Below are positions 27,726 through 37,200 of a DNA stretch of 43,079 nucleotides, piece after piece. The stretch spans positions 1-43,079 of the forward strand of contig JAQWXR010000046.1 of the NCBI GenBank assembly GCA_029254375.1, read 5' to 3'. A program made the translations under genes and the position numbers. The DNA comes from Schleiferiaceae bacterium. GTDB taxonomy: Bacteria; Bacteroidota; Bacteroidia; Flavobacteriales; Schleiferiaceae. Each line of letters starts with the position of its first letter. Within the stretch, counting starts at the first letter, position 1. Below the pieces are notes generated by a model. It was given only the letters and a program-made list of their open reading frames with translations, was not told the origin of the DNA and did no database searches.

Positions 27726-28682
27726 ATGAAAGTAGTTGACCACATTGCGGCCGCCCAGGGGAAAACCCTGTTTAGTTTCGAAATTTTGCCTCCACTTAAA
27801 GGCACTCGGATTGATGAGCTTTTTGGCAGCATTGAGCGCCTCATGGCTTTTGGTCCCAAGTTCGTGGATGTGACCAGTCACCGGGAAGAATTCATCTATA
27901 AAAAGCGTGAAAACGGATTGCTGGAAAAAATTCACACCCGTAAACGTCCGGGCACCGTGGGCATTTGTGCAGCCATTCAAAATCAATTCAAAGTAGACAC
28001 CGTGCCCCATGTGATATGTGGTGGCTTTACGCGGGAAGAAACCGAGTATGCCCTAATTGACTTGCACTACCTGGGCATTGACAATGTGCTGGTTTTACGC
28101 GGCGATGCGCTCCGAGCAGAAGGGGCCTTCAAAGCCGAAGCGAATGGTCACCCATTTGCCCTTGATTTACTCAAGCAGGTAGTGGATCTGAACCATGGCC
28201 ACTACCTCCACGATGAGGTGGAGAATTCGAATCCGTCCAATTTCTGTATTGGCGTAGCGGGCTACCCAGAAAAGCATTTTGAAGCACCAAGTTTAAATAC
28301 GGACATCAAGCACCTCAAGGCTAAAGTCGATGCTGGGGCGGAGTACATTGTAACCCAAATGTTCTTTGATAACCAATACTATTTTGACTTTGTAGAGAAG
28401 TGCCGGAAATCGGGAATTAACGTTCCCATTATTCCAGGTTTAAAGCCTATTGCTACGGCAAATCAGTTAGCGACCATCCCTCGAAATTTCCATCTTAACC
28501 TTCCTGATGATCTGGTCGATGCGGTCGAAGCCGCCAAAGTGCCTGCTGCGGTAAAGGAAGTAGGGATTGAATGGTGTATCGCCCAATCCAAAGAATTGAT
28601 GAAAGAAGGTGCTCCTGTTTTGCATTACTACACGATGGGAAAATCAGATGCTACCGAGAAAATTGCCGCGGCACTTTTTTAA
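27726..28682 (+). CDS. metF: 5,10-Methylenetetrahydrofolate reductase
   Basis: 318 residues. This flavoprotein reduces methylene-THF to methyl-THF, the methyl donor for MetH. The TIM-barrel signatures are visible: F-E-I-L-P-P near residue 18, D-V-T-S-H near 49, N-V-L-V-L-R-G-D near 119, G-V-A-G-Y-P-E-K-H near 175 and the Q-M-F-F-D-N area near 215. It lies 4 bp after metH and is in the same riboswitch-controlled unit. A 15-bp perfect inverted repeat (28688-28702) follows its stop but has no T run. Confidence 0.96.
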   Translation: MKVVDHIAAAQGKTLFSFEILPPLKGTRIDELFGSIERLMAFGPKFVDVTSHREEFIYKKRENGLLEKIHTRKRPGTVGICAAIQNQFKVDTVPHVICGGFTREETEYALIDLHYLGIDNVLVLRGDALRAEGAFKAEANGHPFALDLLKQVVDLNHGHYLHDEVENSNPSNFCIGVAGYPEKHFEAPSLNTDIKHLKAKVDAGAEYIVTQMFFDNQYYFDFVEKCRKSGINVPIIPGLKPIATANQLATIPRNFHLNLPDDLVDAVEAAKVPAAVKEVGIEWCIAQSKELMKEGAPVLHYYTMGKSDATEKIAAALF

Positions 28683-28750
28683 GGCCCAACTTGCCACAAG
28701 TTATCGACGCCGAAATGAACTTAGCTGATGTTTTCGGGTTTCAGAGTTAT

Positions 28751-28758
28751 TATATTTG
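28751..28758 (+). promoter_or_regulatory. TAnnTTTG -7 element abutting the desaturase start
   Basis: The plus strand reads TATATTTG, 5 nt upstream of the ATG at 28764. Transcription is predicted to begin at or next to the start codon. It also argues against the earlier in-frame ATG at 28728. Confidence 0.65.
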
Positions 28759-28763
28759 TGACT

Positions 28764-29855
28764 ATGGCAAACAACTCGTTTCGTGCTCCGCGATTTGCTC
28801 CTAAAGCAGGTCAACCCTTTTATCAAGAGCTAACTAAGAGGGTCAACGCATACTTTTCCCATAATAAAATAAGCCCTAAGGGAGGTGTCCGTCTGTACAT
28901 CAAGACGGGAATTCTCATTGGCGGCTTTTTAGCAGCATATTTAGGATTGGTTCTCGCGGCACCCGCATTTGAGACAGCTTGGATGCTTTGGTTGGCGCTC
29001 GGTCTTCTCACCGCGGCGATTGGCTTCAATATCATGCACGATGGCGCTCATGGGAGCTTCTCAAAGCACGATTGGCTCAATGAAATGGCAGGCCATAGTG
29101 TGAATTTCTTAGGCGCGAGCATCCTTTTATGGAAAACAAAGCATAACACCATTCACCATACATTCACCAACATTGCGGGAGTGGATGATGATATCGATGC
29201 GGGAAAAATGCTTCGCATGGCCCCTAGCCAAGAACGACTCGGAATTCACCGTTTTCAACACATCTATTTTTCTGCGTTATACTCCTTATTGTACATCTAC
29301 TGGATTGTATTCACCGATTACAAAAAATACTTTACGGGCTTGGTGGGCAATGTTCCAATACCCAAATTCACCGTCTTTCAGCACATTAGTTTTTGGGCAT
29401 GGAAAGCACTGCACTTAGGCTTATTTATTGGTATCCCCATGTGGAAACTTGGCTTTATGCCTTGGTTAGGCGGCTTTTTAATCATGGGAATGTCTGCTGG
29501 CCTCGTCCTATCTATGGTTTTTCAACTTGCCCATGTGGTGACAGAGGCGTCCTTCACTGAATATACCCATGGCGAGCAGATGGAAACGGAGGATGAATGG
29601 GCAATACACCAAATCAAGACCACCGCTAATTTTGCCACCAAGTCGGCATTTTTGACATGGTTCTTAGGGGGCTTAAACTTCCAAGTCGAGCACCATTTGT
29701 TCCCGCGGATTTCGCATATTCATTACCCAGATTTAGCCAAAATAGTCAAGGAAACCTGTGCCGAATTTGACGTGACATACACGGAGTTTAAAACCTTTGC
29801 AACCGCCGTTAAATCGCATGTTCAGCATTTGCGTCACCTGGGCCAGCTCGCCTGA
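28764..29855 (+). CDS. Membrane fatty acid desaturase (front-end type, no cytochrome b5 domain)
   Basis: 363 residues from the ATG at 28764. It introduces a double bond into an acyl chain at the membrane using a di-iron centre. The three histidine boxes are H-D-G-A-H (92-96), H-N-T-I-H-H (127-132) and Q-V-E-H-H (307-311). The Gln in the third box is typical of front-end or linoleoyl-CoA-type desaturases. Four hydrophobic segments are visible. There is no N-terminal cytochrome b5 domain, so electrons must come from a separate carrier. It follows metF but has its own promoter. Substrate and regiochemistry are not deducible. Confidence 0.9.
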   Translation: MANNSFRAPRFAPKAGQPFYQELTKRVNAYFSHNKISPKGGVRLYIKTGILIGGFLAAYLGLVLAAPAFETAWMLWLALGLLTAAIGFNIMHDGAHGSFSKHDWLNEMAGHSVNFLGASILLWKTKHNTIHHTFTNIAGVDDDIDAGKMLRMAPSQERLGIHRFQHIYFSALYSLLYIYWIVFTDYKKYFTGLVGNVPIPKFTVFQHISFWAWKALHLGLFIGIPMWKLGFMPWLGGFLIMGMSAGLVLSMVFQLAHVVTEASFTEYTHGEQMETEDEWAIHQIKTTANFATKSAFLTWFLGGLNFQVEHHLFPRISHIHYPDLAKIVKETCAEFDVTYTEFKTFATAVKSHVQHLRHLGQLA

Positions 29856-30003
29856 TTCTTGCGCGCCACGTCTGCGCGTGGGTGCTATGAGTGTTGGATT
29901 ACGGAGGCCGATGGTCTATTCTCAGGCGTTTTGTTAAGCATCCTAGCTAACTCAAAATGCACATGGATCCCAGCGAGTAGGGTGGGATAAATTGCATCGA
30001 GGA

Positions 30004-30017
30004 CCCTTCAACCCTTC
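30004..30017. repeat. Intergenic CCCTTCAACCC repeat copy
   Basis: CCCTTCAACCCTTC occurs between the convergent desaturase and lipoprotein genes and matches the repeat unit at 16011-16035. A shortened, inverted copy (CCCTTCAAC on minus) lies at about 10287-10295. The 29856-30021 spacer otherwise shows only a weak hairpin near 29866. Confidence 0.4.
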
Positions 30018-30021
30018 GTCT

Positions 30022-30453
30022 TTAATTCGAAATGTAAAGGGCTACTCCGTCAAACCCAACTTGATATGGCCGCAAACCCCAGGTAGATGTGCCATCCAAG
30101 GCTTGGCCGTCAAATAGTAAAAATTGCTGCCCATCACAAGGGCATTCTGCTGTAAGGTTGTCCACCAAGAAGAGGCTGCCGCAACTGTTACTCACGTGAT
30201 TAGGACAACACAAATCATAGACCCCAAAATCATTGGCATCTCCAAAATTTGTCCGTCGATAAATCACCACCCCCCGATATCCCCAATCGCTATGGGAAAT
30301 GGAGCCTCCGACGAATTGAAGCGCATAGGCAGAAGGTGTATTCAGGTACACCGTTTCATTGACGGGCGCATACGGAACGGGATGCCTTTGGGAGCTCCCA
30401 TTACAGCCTGTGATTAGGCCAAAAAGCACGAGGAATCGAAGAAGTCGGTACAT
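30022..30453 (-). CDS. Small lipoprotein, Rieske-like fold with degenerate cluster ligands
   Basis: 143 residues. A lipoprotein signal ends in L-I-T-G-C (C17). The rest resembles a family of small Bacteroidota lipoproteins with a Rieske-like beta fold: G-V-V-I-Y-R-R, then C-C-P-N-H (82-86), a Cys at 91, C-P-C-D-G (104-108), and the closing F-D-G-x-A-L-x-G and L-R-P-Y-x-V strands. A true Rieske centre needs C-x-H and C-x-x-H; here the second pair is C-P-C-D, so a normal 2Fe-2S cluster is unlikely. It is divergent from the TonB receptor-cargo-PorV trio; a functional link is only a possibility. Confidence 0.7.
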   Translation of the reverse strand: MYRLLRFLVLFGLITGCNGSSQRHPVPYAPVNETVYLNTPSAYALQFVGGSISHSDWGYRGVVIYRRTNFGDANDFGVYDLCCPNHVSNSCGSLFLVDNLTAECPCDGQQFLLFDGQALDGTSTWGLRPYQVGFDGVALYISN

Positions 30454-30459
30454 TTAATG

Positions 30460-30467
30460 CAAATCTA
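30460..30467 (-). promoter_or_regulatory. TAnnTTTG -7 element abutting the lipoprotein start
   Basis: The minus strand reads TAGATTTG, 6 nt upstream of the ATG at 30453, which again predicts a leaderless or nearly leaderless transcript. Confidence 0.6.
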
Positions 30468-30503
30468 TGCAGCTTTTAACGCTCAAGGGCAGCATTTATT
30501 GGT

Positions 30504-30511
30504 TATTTTCG
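30504..30511 (+). promoter_or_regulatory. Possible -7 element for the TonB receptor trio
   Basis: TATTTTCG is one mismatch from TAnnTTTG, giving a leader of about 45-50 nt. No good -33 box is visible. It is the best candidate in the 109-bp gap. Confidence 0.3.
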
Positions 30512-30533
30512 CTACTTGGATTCTTTGTGGATT

Positions 30534-30555
30534 CACCTAAACACCACCTAAACGC
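30534..30555 (+). repeat. Tandem 11-bp repeat in the leader of the TonB receptor trio
   Basis: CACCTAAACAC is followed directly by CACCTAAACGC (10 of 11 identical), ending 7 bp before the ATG at 30563. The period of about one helical turn would suit a protein-binding site; an RNA element is equally possible. Confidence 0.55.
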
Positions 30556-30562
30556 ACCACTT

Positions 30563-33500
30563 ATGCGCATTCGATTTGGAGTACTCATGCTCGCTCTGGC
30601 CTTGGCTTTCACGGCTCATGCCCAACGCCCTGGACAGCTGCGAGGAAAAGTAACGGATAAGAAATCTGGAGAAGAGCAATATCAAGCGGTTATCCACATT
30701 CTTTCCGGCGGCTACGAAATTGCCAAGGGCACAACGGACTTTGATGGTAACTACAACATCAATCCTGTCCAGCCAGGAACCTACACCCTTTCTTGTGAGG
30801 CTTTTGGCTATAATAAGTCCACCTTAACCGGTGTGACGATTGATGGTGGGCGTATCACCAACATTGATTTCAAACTCAGCTCAGCTGATGTAATTCTGGG
30901 CGAAGTGGAAGTCACGGCGTCCTATGAAGCCCCATTGATTGAGAAAGGGAAAACCTCTGTCACTTTCGGAAGTGAGCAGATTCGCAACTTGGCTTCCAGA
31001 GGTGTAGGTGGTGTCTTGGCCTTGACCTCAGGTGTAGTCCAAGATGAAGGCTCTGGTGCAAGCTACTTCCGGGGTGGCCGTTCGGATGCAAACGTCATCT
31101 TTATCGATGGCGTAAAAGTTCGTGGAGATATTAATCTTCCGCGTGAAGCCATTCAATCCACAGAAATTATCACCGGAGGTATCCCTGCCAACTATGGTGA
31201 CGTAACTGGTGGAGTAATCTCTACAACCACACGTGGCCCATCTCCGCGATTCTTTGGTACGGCAGAATATGTTACCTCCGCACTGTTTGATCCATACAAT
31301 TATCATTTGGGAGGTTTGACTATTGGCGGCCCACTGCTACGCAATAAACAGACTGAGGCTCCGATTGTGGGGTATCTTTTCTCAGCAGAAGTTCAGCATA
31401 ATGGCGACGGCCGACCATATTCTATCCCTGTTTACAAGGTGAAGGATGACGTTTTGAACCAACTTGAATCGCGCCCCATACGACCAACTGCTGCGGGACT
31501 TGGCACGATCAGTGCGGCTGAATTGCTTCGCTTAGATGACTTAGAAATGGTAAATAGTCGCTTAAATGTTGCCACAAACGGCATCCGAGCTACAGGAAAC
31601 ATCAATGTCAAAACCAGCAAGAAAACCAACTTGGTTGTGGGTGCTCGTTTTAATCAAGGCTATGGCCGCAACTCCAGCTTCTCAAACTCATTGATGAACT
31701 GGAAGAACAACGGGGCCTACAATAGCCGTGATTTCTCTACCTACGTCCGCTTCACTCAGCAGTTTGGTGGGGCTGGAGAGGACGCTGAATCGCTTATCAA
31801 AAATGCCTACTACACCATCCAGGTGGATTACACCTTGAATACGGATCGCACGTGGGACCCACGCCATCGTGACAACATTTTCCGATATGGTCATGTCGGT
31901 AATTTTGAGACACAACGCGCTTCGTTTTATGGTTTTGGAACGGACGAGAAGACGGGCATTAACGCCTTCCGGAAGTTGCTTGATTTGGATACGGCAGTGG
32001 TGTTTACCCCAAGTGATTACAACCCGGTCTTGTCAAATTATACATCCACCTATTATGACTTGGTTTCTTCTGGCCAAATCAATAACCAGATCAACAATTT
32101 GACGAATATTCAACAGGGAGGTGGTTTGTTGAATGGCCAAGGACCTTCCAGTATTTATAGCTTATTTGGAAATGTTGGGGCGCTTCAAACCAACTACAGC
32201 TTCAGTCAAGCAGAGCAGTTCCGCATCACCGCATCAACGAACTTTGATATTGGTGGGCACTCGTTAATAGCAGGTCTCGAATATGAGCAGCGCTTTGACC
32301 GCTCTTTTGGAGTTGCAGGAAATGGTATCTGGTTGCTCATGCGCAACCTACAGAACGACCACATGAAGGAATTGGATACTGAAAACCCAATTCTAGTGTA
32401 TCGAGATGGGGTATTCCAAGACACCATTAATTATAACCGCGCCTTGGACTTAAACAAGCCTCGTACGTTTGATCGCAACCTGCGTATTGCCCTAGGTCTC
32501 GATCCAGATGGAGCTGACCAAGTTCTGTTGGATGTGGATAATATCAATCCTGATGACTTGTCAAATTATGGGGGACTAGGCTTGTTCTCAGCCCAAGAAC
32601 TGCTGAATTTTGGCGCCACCTCCTACGTGAATTACTACGGTTACGATTACACGGGGAACTTATTGAATTACAATCCTTCTTTGGCGGATTTCTTTAAAGC
32701 AAAAGATAACAATGGAAACCGGACGTATCCCATGGCCGCTTTCCAGCCTATTTATATGGCCGGATACATCCAGGACCAATTCTTATTTAATGACCTCTTC
32801 TTCAATGTGGGGGTTCGTGTAGATCGCTTTGATGCGAATCAGCCGGTATTAAAAGATCCATTCACCTTGTTCAGCAGCCGGACCGTTGGTGATGTGCGTG
32901 CTATGGGTGGACTAGAAGGGTCTCCCATTCCAGATGCCATTGGTGACGATTATGTCGTCTACGTAGATAACATCAAGAATCCCAACCGTATTGTAGGATA
33001 CCGCTCAGGATTTGATTGGTTTAATGCGGATGGTTCACCCCAATCCAATCCAACCATCATCGCGAATTTGTCAGGTGGTCAGGCAAAACCGTGGATTTTT
33101 GAAGAGAACTTCACCGACCAAGGAAATCCAGATCGACCTGTGTTGAGTGAGAGGAGTTTTAAGGACTACAGCCCACAGGTGACGGTCTCTCCACGTATTT
33201 CTTTCCAGTTTCCAATTTCAGATGAAGCGGAATTCTTCGCACACTATGATTTACTCGTTCAACGTCCTAGCCCCGGGTTATCGCGCTTTAATCCAGTAAA
33301 CTATGTCAATTTGGAATACGGGACGGCAACCTTGCCTAACCCCGACTTACAGCCGCAGAAATTGACGGAATATGAAATTGGTTTCCGTCAAATGCTCGGT
33401 GAACGTTCTGCCTTGAAGGTAAATGCATTCTACCGTGAATACCGTGACCTGATCCAAACGGTTTCTGTAACGGAAGCCTATCCCACAACCTACGTGATGT

Positions 33501-34213
33501 ATGGCAACCGTGACTTCACCACGGCAAAAGGTTTCAGTTTCCAATATGATATGCGCCGTACGGGCAATGTTATGTTGAACGCCCAATATTCACTTTCTTT
33601 TGCGGATGGTACGGGTTCAGGAGCTAACTCAGGTTTGGCTCTCGCGCGTTCAGGTCAGCCAAACTTGCGTTACATCCAGCCTTTGGACTTTGACCAACGT
33701 CACACTTTCTCGGGGAACTTAGATTTTCGCTACGGTAAGGGCACGAACTACAATGGTTTAGTGATCAAGAATAAGCGCATATTTGAAAATGCCGGTGTGA
33801 ATATCTTGGGTACTGCTCAATCTGGCTTCCCTTATTCGCGTCGTGTACGCGCTTATGGTTTGACCGAATCAGCGGCACCTATTGTGGGCGTCCTGAACGG
33901 TTCACGGAAACCGTGGCAGTATAAGATTGACTTGACGGCCAATAAGGTTTGGTACTACGCCAAAGGCAAGAAAAACGTTGAAATTTATATGCAGATTCTC
34001 AATGTCTTGAACACCCAAAACATCTTGAATATTTATCCCTTTACCGGGTCACCTACGGATGATGGCTACTTGTCTTCTTCCCGCGGTCAACAGGCCATCT
34101 TGTTCACCACGAATGCACAGTCCTTTGCGGATTTGTACAATGTGAGTATGGTGAGTCCTTTCAACTTCTCTATTCCCCGTCAAATTCGCCTTGGTGTCCG
34201 CCTCGGCTTATAA
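30563..34213 (+). CDS. Large TonB-dependent receptor with N-terminal carboxypeptidase-like domain
   Basis: 1216 residues from the ATG at 30563. A signal peptide (M-R-I-R-F-G-V-L-M-L-A-L then A-H-A-Q) is followed by a carboxypeptidase-D regulatory-like beta domain (about 25-115), then a plug with Y-F-R-G-G-R-S-D-A-N-V-I-F-I-D-G and E-I-I-T-G-G-I-P-A-N-Y-G-D-V-T-G-G. The beta-barrel ends with R-Q-I-R-L-G-V-R-L-G-L. Size and plug style suit SusC-like receptors for large ligands, but no SusD gene follows. Instead it is followed at 23 bp by a 1322-residue exported protein and then a PorV-like gene. The start 32 codons upstream (30467) would precede the predicted promoter and lacks a clean signal peptide. 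Confidence 0.9.
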   Translation: MRIRFGVLMLALALAFTAHAQRPGQLRGKVTDKKSGEEQYQAVIHILSGGYEIAKGTTDFDGNYNINPVQPGTYTLSCEAFGYNKSTLTGVTIDGGRITNIDFKLSSADVILGEVEVTASYEAPLIEKGKTSVTFGSEQIRNLASRGVGGVLALTSGVVQDEGSGASYFRGGRSDANVIFIDGVKVRGDINLPREAIQSTEIITGGIPANYGDVTGGVISTTTRGPSPRFFGTAEYVTSALFDPYNYHLGGLTIGGPLLRNKQTEAPIVGYLFSAEVQHNGDGRPYSIPVYKVKDDVLNQLESRPIRPTAAGLGTISAAELLRLDDLEMVNSRLNVATNGIRATGNINVKTSKKTNLVVGARFNQGYGRNSSFSNSLMNWKNNGAYNSRDFSTYVRFTQQFGGAGEDAESLIKNAYYTIQVDYTLNTDRTWDPRHRDNIFRYGHVGNFETQRASFYGFGTDEKTGINAFRKLLDLDTAVVFTPSDYNPVLSNYTSTYYDLVSSGQINNQINNLTNIQQGGGLLNGQGPSSIYSLFGNVGALQTNYSFSQAEQFRITASTNFDIGGHSLIAGLEYEQRFDRSFGVAGNGIWLLMRNLQNDHMKELDTENPILVYRDGVFQDTINYNRALDLNKPRTFDRNLRIALGLDPDGADQVLLDVDNINPDDLSNYGGLGLFSAQELLNFGATSYVNYYGYDYTGNLLNYNPSLADFFKAKDNNGNRTYPMAAFQPIYMAGYIQDQFLFNDLFFNVGVRVDRFDANQPVLKDPFTLFSSRTVGDVRAMGGLEGSPIPDAIGDDYVVYVDNIKNPNRIVGYRSGFDWFNADGSPQSNPTIIANLSGGQAKPWIFEENFTDQGNPDRPVLSERSFKDYSPQVTVSPRISFQFPISDEAEFFAHYDLLVQRPSPGLSRFNPVNYVNLEYGTATLPNPDLQPQKLTEYEIGFRQMLGERSALKVNAFYREYRDLIQTVSVTEAYPTTYVMYGNRDFTTAKGFSFQYDMRRTGNVMLNAQYSLSFADGTGSGANSGLALARSGQPNLRYIQPLDFDQRHTFSGNLDFRYGKGTNYNGLVIKNKRIFENAGVNILGTAQSGFPYSRRVRAYGLTESAAPIVGVLNGSRKPWQYKIDLTANKVWYYAKGKKNVEIYMQILNVLNTQNILNIYPFTGSPTDDGYLSSSRGQQAILFTTNAQSFADLYNVSMVSPFNFSIPRQIRLGVRLGL

Positions 34214-34236
34214 AAAAGATTGAATTCCGTATTCCT

Positions 34237-37200
34237 ATGAAGAAGATTCTATTTGGTTTAGCATGGGTGGCCGCTTCGGCCTCTTTGATGGCCCGTCCTG
34301 ATATAAATGTAGCTGGATCCAACGGTCTGTCTAACAAAACGGTTGAGGAGCTTTGTCAACCTTCTCGTGCTCAGTCTGACTTGAACATCAACAACGTTCG
34401 TGCTACCATACTTGGTGGTGGTGACATGTGGTGGGACTTGAATACAGCACGGTACGAGGTACCTAAGGGCGGAGGCAAGCACTCCATGTTTGCTGGTGCC
34501 CTATGGTTAGGGGGCTTGGATGAAGGAAACCAGCTGAAGTTGGCCGCCGTGACCTACCGCTCTCGTGGTGTGGACTATTGGCCTGGCCCGCTCTCCACGG
34601 ATGGCTTGGCTTCTGTCAACAAGGAAATTTGCGATAAATACGATAAACACTGGATTATCAATCGAGAGCAAGTAGAAATGCACCGAGCATGGTTGCTTTG
34701 CAAGAATGATCCGGCGTGTGATGTAGCTGATAAATTCCCTGGTTACGAAGGAAACATCCCTGACATCATTTTGGAGTGGCCCGCCCACGGCGCCGAAGGC
34801 GAACTACCCTATACCTTGGCTCCCTTTATTGATTTGGACGGGGACCAGCGCTATGATCCATTGGAGGATTATCCTGCCTACGACTTGGATCGTCAATTTG
34901 ATTGCCGCCGAAAAGAAACAGATGTCTTGTATGGTGACCAGACGATTTGGTGGGTTTACAATGACCGTGGCAACATTCATACAGAAACTTCGGCAGGGGC
35001 CTTAGGTTTTGAAATTAGAGCCCAAGCTTTTGCTTTTGCGACGAACGACGAGATCAATAACATGACGTTCAACAACTATCGTATTATCAATAAGTCCACT
35101 TTCCGCCTCACCAATACGTACTTCTCCACGTGGTTTGATCCGGACTTGGGTAACTACTTAGATGATATTATTGGCTGTGACATTCCACGAGGTTTAGGCT
35201 ATTGCTACAACTCGGATTTGAACGATGAAGGCCCTCTTGGCTATGGACTAAACCCACCTGCCGTAGGTTTTGACTTCTTCCAGGGTCCTTTTGCTGATTA
35301 TTTTGACGGCCTTGATAACGACCGTGATGGTTGTATCGATGGGGTTCGTGATGAGAATGGAGACTGCCAAGCTGAAAATCCGGTAACTGGAGTAAATGAG
35401 CGGATTATCATGTCCGGTTTCATGTATTATAACAATACTGGTTCAACTTTCTCAGGCAATCCAAATACTGCTGCGGAATACTACAACTTCATGCAGTCTC
35501 GATGGAAAAACGGTAATCCGTTGGTTGTAGAGACACCTTCTGGCCCAGGTAACCCAGCGAATGGCGATGGATTCACCGCGGACGGCTCAGGTTTGCAAAC
35601 CTTGTTTGCCTATCCTGGAGATACCTACGATACTACGGGCAACAGTGCTCCCATCGCATCTCAGGATTGGTATGAGTCGCCGAATAACTCGGAGGATAAG
35701 CGTGGCTTGCACAACGCGGGTCCCTTCTCATTGGCACCAGGGGCCTTGAATTTCATCACTACAGGGGTTGTTTGGGAGCGTGACTACAACAAGGCTGACT
35801 TGTTTGCCTCTGTAGAGAAAATTTTGATTGCGGACGACAAGGCACAAAGCTTGTTTGATAATTGCTTCCAAATTTTGAATGGTCCAGATGCGCCTGACAT
35901 GGACATTCAAGAGTTGGATCGCGAATTGGTGATTATGTTGAGCTACCGTGATGGTCAAAACAATCAGAACTTGGACTACCAAGAAGCTGATCCACTGATT
36001 CCTTTCACGGACAACACCTACAAGTTTGAAGGATTTCAAGTTTTCCAAATGTCTAACGCCAACGCTTCGGTAGGCGATCGCTACGATCCCAACCAAGCAC
36101 GCTTGATTGCTCAATGCGATATCAAAAATGGCGTAGAGCGTCTGATCAACTGGGAATTAGATCCAGATTTGGAATTGTTGATTCCTCAGGACATGACCTT
36201 GGATTTTAATAATGCCGGAATTCAAATGAGCTTCTTGGTTAAGGAAGATGCCTTCGCCACGGGTACGGATCGCCGTCTTGTGAATCATAGTCCCTATTAC
36301 TTTACGGTGGTAGCCTATGCCTACAATGAATACGAGCCATTTGACCAAGTATTGCACCCTAGTGGCCAGCGAAAGCCATTCTTGGCAGGTCGTAACAATG
36401 TGAAGAAGTATGAAGGAATTCCCCATATCGTCTCTTCTGAGGCAGGTGGAACGGTCCAAAATTCTTCCTACGGATTTACCCCGATTATCACTCGAATAGA
36501 AGGAATGGGCAATGGCGGCACTGCGTTGGAGTTGGATTCTGCTTCCCATGACGCGATCGTCAACAACTTCTACATGAGTCACCCGACATACAAATCAGGC
36601 TATGGTCCTGTCAATGTAAAAGTGGTGGACCCATTGAACGTTCCTAAGGGGAATTTTGTGCTTCGCTTTGACGGAATAGGCACTAATGCCAACTGGCAGG
36701 TGGAAGACGGCACCGGGAATATTATTGCCTCCTCGATGACAGCCATCTCATTCATCAATGAGCAAATCATCCCGGAATTGGGCTTGAGCGTAGAAATTCG
36801 CGATCAAGAGAACCCAGGAAACGACCCTGAGAACACTCGCAATGCGGGCATTATCGAGTCAGAAGTGATCTATTCCGATCCTACGCAGACTTGGTTATCA
36901 GGTGTTAAGGACGATGATAGCTACGGACCACGTAACTGGATTCTGGCAGGTCAGAATGACTTGAGCACGAAGCCAGCTTCCTATTACCGCGATTATCCGA
37001 ACGATCCAAAGTCACTCTTTACGAACATTGTGAATGGAACATGGGGACCTTTCCCTTACGTGAGCTATATCGGTCGTGGATATGATGCTGGGAACAACAT
37101 CTATGGTATGGGGCCTGCCGACTCATCGCAGTCCGCTTTCTCTGCCCGTATGAATCCTCGTGACCTCCATTCAGTGGATATTGTCTTTACCAGCGACCAC

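Noticed and set aside
28688-28702. Perfect inverted repeat AACTTG-CCA-CAAGTT after metF as terminator
   Set aside because: The stem is short (6 bp), AT-rich, and has no T run; it could equally be chance or an operator.
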